Shown one piece after another: positions 51,071 through 60,000 of a stretch of 64,000 nt of DNA; position 1 is the stretch's first letter; each line of letters starts with the position of its first letter. The notes under the pieces are model-generated. The model was given only the letters and a program-made list of their open reading frames with translations. It was not told the DNA's origin and made no database searches. A program made the translations under genes and the position numbers. The stretch comes from Symsagittifera roscoffensis (lineage: Eukaryota; Xenacoelomorpha; Acoela; Convolutidae): NCBI RefSeq assembly GCF_963678635.1, contig NC_087065.1, forward strand, positions 8,705,209 to 8,769,208, read 5' to 3'.

Positions 51071-54000
51071 CAAGTCCTGGGCGTTTTTGTTGTAGCTGTC
51101 TTTGGCGTTCGGCCTCTAAACTCATGAAGATATAATTTTTCACCATTGCGTCTGCTTCGTCCCATGGGAAATGGTTGCAAAGTGGTCCTCTTTCTCGAAC
51201 TCTTGTTGTTTGATTTCCCAATTGACCTTCTCTCCTGCTTTCGTAGATCTCGTTTCAGTTTTTCCTCCTCAGTTTCACTGTTAATCTCCAGTTCGTAAAT
51301 TGGTTCGGTTGGTTCTATGATTGGTGGTTTTGCTCGCAGTAGAGTTCGCACTTCTACACCGTCTCCAACATGGCTGTCCATTTTGTCCATTCCAATGGCG
51401 GTTCCGCTGTTGCCTTCTGCCAGAATGGTGGGATACTCAGTGGGTTTTCGTATACTGCTGACTGTGCTATGCCATACAGTGTTGTGTGATCTTTACTGAA
51501 TCCGTACGGATCGGCGTTTAAGGTGATAACTCAATAAGATATAGAAGTTAACTGAAACATAATCTCTTTTCTCAGTTCTGCACATGCTGTGCTCTTAGCA
51601 ATACGGACTGGCCGTAGTTTTCAAGGTCAGTTCACCTGAGGTATAAGTTGTATAAATAGTTATAAATTTGTATATATGTACATCACTATCATGATGCCAA
51701 TCCGGCCGGATGACAATAAGTGAAAAACCTGATAGAAAGAAAAAAGTTACCGAACATAAGCATTAAACACAAGCATTAAACACAAGCCTTAAACACAAGC
51801 AATACCGAAAGCACAAACACAAGCATTAAACACAAGCATTAAACCTTTTTCAAAATGAACAAAAAAACAAGTGAGAAAGGTCTCGCTTTAAAGAAGAAGG
51901 GGTAGTTTTTCGAAAGAAAGTAATTGCGGATAGTTTGAAACAAAACAATTTTTTTTCATCATTCTTCATAATATTTTAAAGCGCTGTTGGTCTATCTGCG
52001 ATTCGCTCTAACTGTCCAACTTTCGCTGACATTTTTAAAGATGCAGCATTTTTTCAAACAGTTTTTCTCTAATAGCAACCCAGGTAGCCATATTGTCACC
52101 CGTATGGCTACTTTTTCAATTGCACCGAGGCTTTCAGCTCATCTACCCAAAAACAAAAAATTCAAACGCATCCTTGCACCCATTCCAATTTATTTCAACT
52201 TTATTTTGCAAAAAAAACTCACGTAAGCGACAAATCAAAACCTAAAATACCTACACCTTAAAACTGACAGAAAAGTTGCTTGTAGAAAAATTAACTCTTA
52301 AAAATGTGCTGTTGTTTTGGTGGCTGATACTCCAGAACCATTAAGCATAAGCCTTCAATTTGAGACCCTCAGATCGTGTAATCGATCCCGTGTTGCGTCA
52401 TAGCAATGATAACCTGTGGGGGCGAAGTCTCGTTTGACTTCTAGCTTCAGGTCTACCACACCAAATTCTGCTGCAGTAGTGGCACCAGGTGAAAGTTCTG
52501 GACTCCAAAAACTTCCTCGTCAAACCAAATGACTAAGTCTAGAGTGCGAAAAGTTTATAGGAACGATCTATGCTTAGACAGACTGGATAGTTTTTCTTAA
52601 GATTATCTGCAAATCGCAAAACCGCTGTTATTGTTCCCGAATCGAGGTGCTCCTTTCTTGTTTTCACAGTGTCGACCAAAACTCGGTGTGATTTGACCGT
52701 CTCCACCGAATTCACTGGAAACTGGGCTGAGGTGTTTGACTGATGATTGGACCATAAAGGTAGCAATGTCTGTTTTCAATTTTTTGAATAAAAAATCCTT
52801 TTTGACTTTTTGAGTTCAGAACCCAGTGAGTTTTTGACTTTTTTCGAATTAACTCGACTTTGTTCGAAATTATTCAAGGCTGATCGACTGTTCGTATTTG
52901 TTCGACTTTGTTCGACTTAGCTGGACTTCGTTCGGTTTTGTTGGACTTTAAGAGAAAATGTGCAACTTTGTTCGACAACATTCCCCAATTTGAGGTTGTT
53001 CGCCTAATTTGAAGCAAGATTTGAGCGGTTTGAGCGTTTTATCTAAAAAACCGTTCAAATCTTGCGCAGTTTATAAGCGGTTTTTTGGAAAACCGCTCAA
53101 ACCACTCATTATGAAGTAAGATTTTAAACACACTCGTCTAAAAAAAATCTGCTCAAACCTCAAATCTCGCTTCAAATTAGGTGAAAAAACTCGACTCGGG
53201 GTATGTATTTAAATTTCTCCCTAACTCACATCAGCATCATTTTTTGGTATAAGCAGTATGGCTTCTCAAGATTAGGCAGGTAAATCAAACATAGTTGGAA
53301 AAACCTATAGCCAGTTCAGTTTGCAACTTTATTTATTTTAATCGGGCTTTATCAGCCAAGGGGTTACAATATAAAATGCCAGCTGATGAAAAATGGAAAG
53401 ATTTCTTGCCGGTATCACTAAGAGTTTTGTTACCAGGGTATTGTTTACATTCGACCACCCTCACTCAAACATTACTTTTATGGTTTAACGAGTGGTTTTA
53501 CAAGGTTAATTATGAAGACCAAATATGCTTGTTATGGCCTAATTAGTCTGCATGCCAATTTTCACGACAATCAGACAAAGGGAACGGAAATATGAAAATT
53601 TGCAGGTGGGGGGAAAAGGAAAAAGAGCCCAATCAATTTGAAACCAACCCTGAAACTTACTAAAGATAATATTGAAACCTTTTAAATTCGTGAAATGTAC
53701 AATGTTAATTGATTTGAGTCTATTTAAAATCGATTTAAAATCAATTTAAATTGACCGGAAACCATTTTTGTCAGTGCGGGAACGCTTTTGGGGCCAATAT
53801 ATACAAGTTAAAGGGAAGCGCGCGCCGAAAAAACGCGTCAAAATTTTCCAAAAGTGCCTAAAAACAGCATTTTTTGCCTGCTGCGTAAAAAGTGTTATCA
53901 CAATAGGATCTTCATAGAGACAATAGGGTCGTTATGTTCTGTGGCATTCGAAAAACCAAATTGGCCGATCTAGAAAATTTCTCAAAAAATTTGCCATTAC

Positions 54001-57000
54001 GCAGCTGGAAACCCGCACCGAAGTTTCATGGGTAATAATCAATTAAAATGGATTTTCGTTGACTAAAATGTTGTCTATAAAATCAATTATCATGTCAAAT
54101 TTAGACCACGTAATCGATTTTTAATCCATTAAAATCGATTATAATCCATTTTTGTTTTCAATATAACGGACTATTTTTTGTACATAAAATCCATGAAAAT
54201 TGATTAAAATTTGTAAATAAAGACTGTAATTTTTGCAACCATCGGCAAAACTCGAACAAACACGTTCATCCAGGGGCGGCCATTTTGTAATAATTTTCCA
54301 AAAAACCCAAAAACAGCATTTTTGACCACCTCCTCACGTCAACAACAACCCCCCCCCCTCCCCAACGTACCCCCCCCCCTTCCCGCCCCAACGTACCCCC
54401 CCTTCCCGCCCCAACGTACCCCCCCCTTCCCGCCCCAACGTACCCCCAACCCAATACGTACCCCCCCCCCCCCCCAACGTACCCCCATCCCCCCACGTAC
54501 CCCCCAACCACGACCTCCCCCCTCCCTCATGTACCCCATCCCCCACGTACCCCCCAACCACGACGTACCCCCTCCCCCTCTCTCTAGTTAGGGGACATAT
54601 AACTGTAGTACGGGTAAGCATGGGGGGGGGGGGGGAGTTGGTGTGGGATCTATAGGTAACTTTTTGTAATATTTCATAACTCGATTGAAAATAGGAAAAA
54701 ATCAAATTAAGCGAGAGAACAAAAAAACTAACGTAATTAAAAAGCTTTGGATAAATTGATTATAATCCATTATAATCGATTAAAATCGATTATTTTTCTT
54801 TTGATAAAATTTTTTGAAAATAATCGATTATAATCGATTATAATCGATTATATTGAGATTTTACTGCTTAAAATATTATCATTATAATCCATTTTCAATC
54901 GATTATAATCGATTATTCTTGTTATTTTGTAGAGACTGACAATGAAAAACCAATATAAAATATAATCGATTATTATCCATGAAACTTCAGTGCGGGTAGG
55001 ACGCTAATTTGGTGTTTGTAGTTTTTTGGAAACCAGACACATGTCTTCAAACATGTTAAAATTTTGCCAGAACGATCAAAGAATGCGAAAGAACAATGGA
55101 AGGTTAAAAAGAGCGTCGTAGTTGCGGAATCCGCTTACAATTCACAAAATACATATTTTGGCTTCGTAATGTCAAAACTATCAAAAACCCGCCCACCACC
55201 CTCGAAAAAACCCTAGATCAGTACCTGATTGTTGCATTTAACCGAATCTCTCAGGCAAACAACAGGTTTGATATGTGCAAAATGGTATACGAAAAAAAAC
55301 ATTTCCTTCTTATTATATAACAAACCCCCAAATTTGCGAGAATTGTTACAAAAGAATCTCGATAATCTTACCTACTCTGAGTACTTTTTTGCACGCTGAC
55401 TGAACTGGTTTCGTAAGCCACTTGTAGAACTCATTCGTCAAATTTTTGTCATCTCGGCTGCCATCCGTTTTCAGTTCCCGTATTACTCTGACGTGTTCCA
55501 TGTCTTCCTTGCACGTTGACACTTTGAACGGAGTATCATTTTCCTCAACTTTTGAGCTTTGGGTACTATTAGCAGAAAATTTTGGTTGAATCACTGTTCT
55601 CGTTTTTGTTGGCAAATTAACAGGCTGAAACATAAAGAAATGACCCACCAATTCCATTTTGTTTTCCGAATCAAAAAGTTGACCCAGCAAGGAAATTGAT
55701 AATTGCTTATGTGTAAAATTTTAGGTCTGTCTCAATGAAATTCGAAAATAATTGATTATAAATGAAATAAACGGATTCAGTTAACTCTTGTTTAGTATTT
55801 AGAAAAATTTTTATTCGTGAATAATCGGTCCATTTTTTCTTCAAAAATTTCTCTAATTTTTGTAAACTTTAACTGACTATCTTATTTTCTTTTTTTTTTG
55901 CAACAAAAATCCTTTTAGATTAAGCGTTTCAAAAACGAATATCAATAAAAAATATTCTGAAAATTTGTTTAAGATGCACTTTTTTTGCTTTTTCATACTG
56001 GAACCAGATCTAAACTAGTATTTATCATTGGTTTTTTTTATTATATTTTATCTTTATAAAAAATTAAATACTAACCAATCATACTCCATAAAACTAACAA
56101 CCTATTTATTTGTAAAGTGCTGAAACTACTTGTAATTTCAACACCAGAACAATTTGAATTAAACTTAGAATACAGTTGTTCTCACTCTGGAACTAACTCG
56201 AGTAAACAGGTGTACACTAGATCTATTGAGACTAGGAGACATAAGAGTAAGATTAAGATCGGTATTAGACTAAGAAGTTGCACGAATCTATCCGGCCGAA
56301 AATAAGATAGTGTGACGAGCAGACAGTGTACCTTATCTGAAATTACTCTATAAGTACAGTAACGAATACATAACTCATCTGGTGCGACCAAAAGTCTCGA
56401 ACAGACCTTAACTAACCTAGCATTAGACAAAAATTAGATTAGAATTATACAAATACAACATTTCATAAAAATGTTATATGGCAAAAACTTAGTAGATATG
56501 TCTCTACGCCTCAATAGATCAGATCCAATATTCCGAACAATACGAGAACTACCCGGTACTGGAAGAAGACGTCGAACAAGAAACAACATACGACTAGGAA
56601 GAAATCTACCAATTGATTTCATGATAGTACGACAAAACGAGATCAAACTTTTGTATTTACCTGGAATGAAAAATACTTTTAAACAACCTTTAATGGCGCT
56701 ACTCTATTAATTGTACAATAACGACTGATAAAAACAACACTTGTCGTTTTCCTCAAATCAGCTGTAAATTAAATGACGTCTTGAAAAAACATTTATTAAA
56801 TATAAAAATACAAAAATTAGATAGTATAAATCATAAATTGTTAGTATTATAATTCATCACATCAACCCAGCTTCATCACTTAAAACATGACAGCGAATTT
56901 CAAAAAATTAACAATCATCAAAACTAACACCTAACCTTAACGCTCTAATTTTAAACTATCAAGGCTTATCCTTACTTTCACTTAAATTAATTTCGTTTAA

Positions 57001-60000
57001 ATAACAGATCATCAAGGCTTCCCTTGGATCTTTAAATTAAATTATATCTTGAATTTTATCTTAAAATTTTATCTTATATCTTAAAATTATATCTTAAACA
57101 GCAAAACAAACAACATCTCTTTATGTCTGAGCTTGAATTGAGACCAATTCAAAAATTTTTCCGAGTAACAATTTCATCCATTAAATACATGAAAGACTCA
57201 GACTCTGATATGATTTCTCTACACATATATAAAAATTCCCCATATAAAATAACCTTACCACTAGGACTCTTCGGTTATTGTGAAATTAACGCAACAATTT
57301 CTCACACAAAAGACATAGCGTATAGAGTAAATAGTATTTTACAACTATTAGATATATGTCAATCAACAATTCTTGATGAAAAATTGTCAATTAGTAATAT
57401 TTTAAGCAATGAAAAACGTAATACAGATTATTTTACAAAAACATCCTATTTCAAACCAACATTTCAAGTTTTAAAATATACGACTGAACAGCAAAAATTT
57501 CTAACAATGTTTAAATTTCAACACTCTCAGATAACACAAAAAGAATTCGAACAACTAGCTGACCTATTATTTAAATACCCAGAAGTTTACGCAACATCAA
57601 AATTTGATGAAGGAAAAATTAATTCACCATTAATTTTACGCCTAAAACCTGACGCAGTTTTCAAAAAACAACGAGCAAGTAAAGCCCCAATTCACTTGCA
57701 AGATAAAGTAAACCGATTACTCGAAATACTAGAACAATGTTAAATTATCTCTCCAGTAAATAAAGAAGAACCGCCAAAAGGTAACAAATTTATAAACCCC
57801 GTTATCATCTTAGCGAAAGGAGAATCATTAAATATCGTTATAAATTTAATTATCTTCAAAGATGCAAGATATTTAAACTCCCTCATTGATGAATCTAATT
57901 GTAATTGGCCTATTGAACATATTCAAGTAATTCTCACAAAAATAAACGGTAAATATTTCACAACAGCAGATATGAATAGTGCATATAATCAAATGCCACT
58001 AGATGAACAATCACGACGATTAACACAATTCGTTATTGGAAACCAACAATTCAACAGATTATTCTCTGGATTCTCCTAGGACCAGCAGCATTCTCAGCAT
58101 TTATGAGTATAATTTTTTGAACACTCATTATCAGTAAAATTGTCATAACATAATTAGACGATGGTTTCATGCAATCACAGACAAAAAACGAAATGTTTAT
58201 TGTCTTAGATAAATATCATCAAATACTAATTAAAGCAAACATGAAAGCAGCTCCGGATGAATCACATTTTTTTTCTCACCCGTGTAAAATTCCTTGGACA
58301 TTTTATTGAAGGAAATACAATAACTTCATTAAAATCCCGCATAGACGCAATCAAAAAACTTCAACATCCATCAAACAAGAAAAAATACAAGAATTTCTTG
58401 GAACGTTGAACTTCTTAAGTAAATACGTATACAAAATGCAGCTATACTTAAGACCATTTTACAACAGCCTTAGACAGAAAAATAATTTTGAATGGACAAA
58501 AGAACATCAAAGGCAATATCTTCGGTTATTGTGAAATTAACGCAACAATTTCTCACACAAAAGACATAGCGTATAGAGTAAATAGTATTTTACAACTATT
58601 AGATATATGTCAATCAACAATTCTTGATGAAAAATTGTCAATTAGTAATATTTTAAGCAATGAAAAACGTAATACAGATTATTTTACAAAAACATCCTAT
58701 TTCAAACCAACATTTCAAGTTTTAAAATATACGACTGAACAGCAAAAATTTCTAACAATGTTTAAATTTCAACACTCTCAGATAACACAAAAAGAATTCG
58801 AACAACTAGCTGACCTATTATTTAAATACCCAGAAGTTTACGCAACATCAAAATTTGATGAAGGAAAAATTAATTCACCATTAATTTTACGCCTAAAACC
58901 TGACGCAGTTTTCAAAAAACAACGAGCAAGTAAAGCCCCAATTCACTTGCAAGATAAAGTAAACCGATTACTCGAAATACTAGAACAATGTTAAATTATC
59001 TCTCCAGTAAATAAAGAAGAACCGCCAAAAGGTAACAAATTTATAAACCCCGTTATCATCTTAGCGAAAGGAGAATCATTAAATATCGTTATAAATTTAA
59101 TTATCTTCAAAGATGCAAGATATTTAAACTCCCTCATTGATGAATCTAATTGTAATTGGCCTATTGAACATATTCAAGTAATTCTCACAAAAATAAACGG
59201 TAAATATTTCACAACAGCAGATATGAATAGTGCATATAATCAAATGCCACTAGATGAACAATCACGACGATTAACACAATTCGTTATTGGAAACCAACAA
59301 TTCAACAGATTATTCTCTGGATTCTCCTAGGACCAGCAGCATTCTCAGCATTTATGAGTATAATTTTTTGAACACTCATTATCAGTAAAATTGTCATAAC
59401 ATAATTAGACGATGGTTTCATGCAATCACAGACAAAAAACGAAATGTTTATTGTCTTAGATAAATATCATCAAATACTAATTAAAGCAAACATGAAAGCA
59501 GCTCCGGATGAATCACATTTTTTTTCTCACCCGTGTAAAATTCCTTGGACATTTATTGAAGGAAATACAATAACTTCATTAAAATCCCGCATAGACGCAA
59601 TCAAAAAACTTCAACATCCATCAAACAAGAAAAAATACAAGAATTTCTTGGAACGTTGAACTTCTTAAGTAAATACGTATACAAAATGCAGCTATACTTA
59701 AGACCATTTTACAACAGCCTTAGACAGAAAAATAATTTTGAATGGACAAAAGAACATCAAAGGCAACTCGAAGAGGTAAAAACTCTTCTCACCGATCAAT
59801 TATCAAACTCTATTCCAAATCCAAATCAGCCATTTTATGCTATGTGCGACGCCTCCACGTTTGGCATCGGCGCAGCATTATTACAATCTTACAATGGAAC
59901 AAATAAAATGAACCTCATTTCAGCAAATTCTAGACTATTTACACAAGCTGAACTTAGACTATTTTTCCTTATGAGAGAATGCACAGCTATAATATATACA

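Larger units (their letters stand above)
45010..51719 (-). mobile_element. complete but dead Ty3/gypsy LTR retrotransposon, family 2
   Basis: Two LTRs (45010-45248 and 51480-51719) enclose gag, protease, RT, RNase H and integrase remnants in gypsy order, read on the minus strand. The LTRs differ at about two dozen positions by eye, so the insertion is old. The polypurine tract AGAGGGG (45249-45255) abuts the 3' LTR. No target-site duplication is visible (AACCG against GTGAA), and the primer-binding site is not clear. It lies in intron 2 of the METTL24-like gene, in the same orientation as the gene. Confidence 0.85.

Noticed and set aside
54266-54705. Gly- and Pro-rich frames on both strands (72-123 codons)
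   Set aside because: They are artefacts of the C-rich repeat core of copy B.
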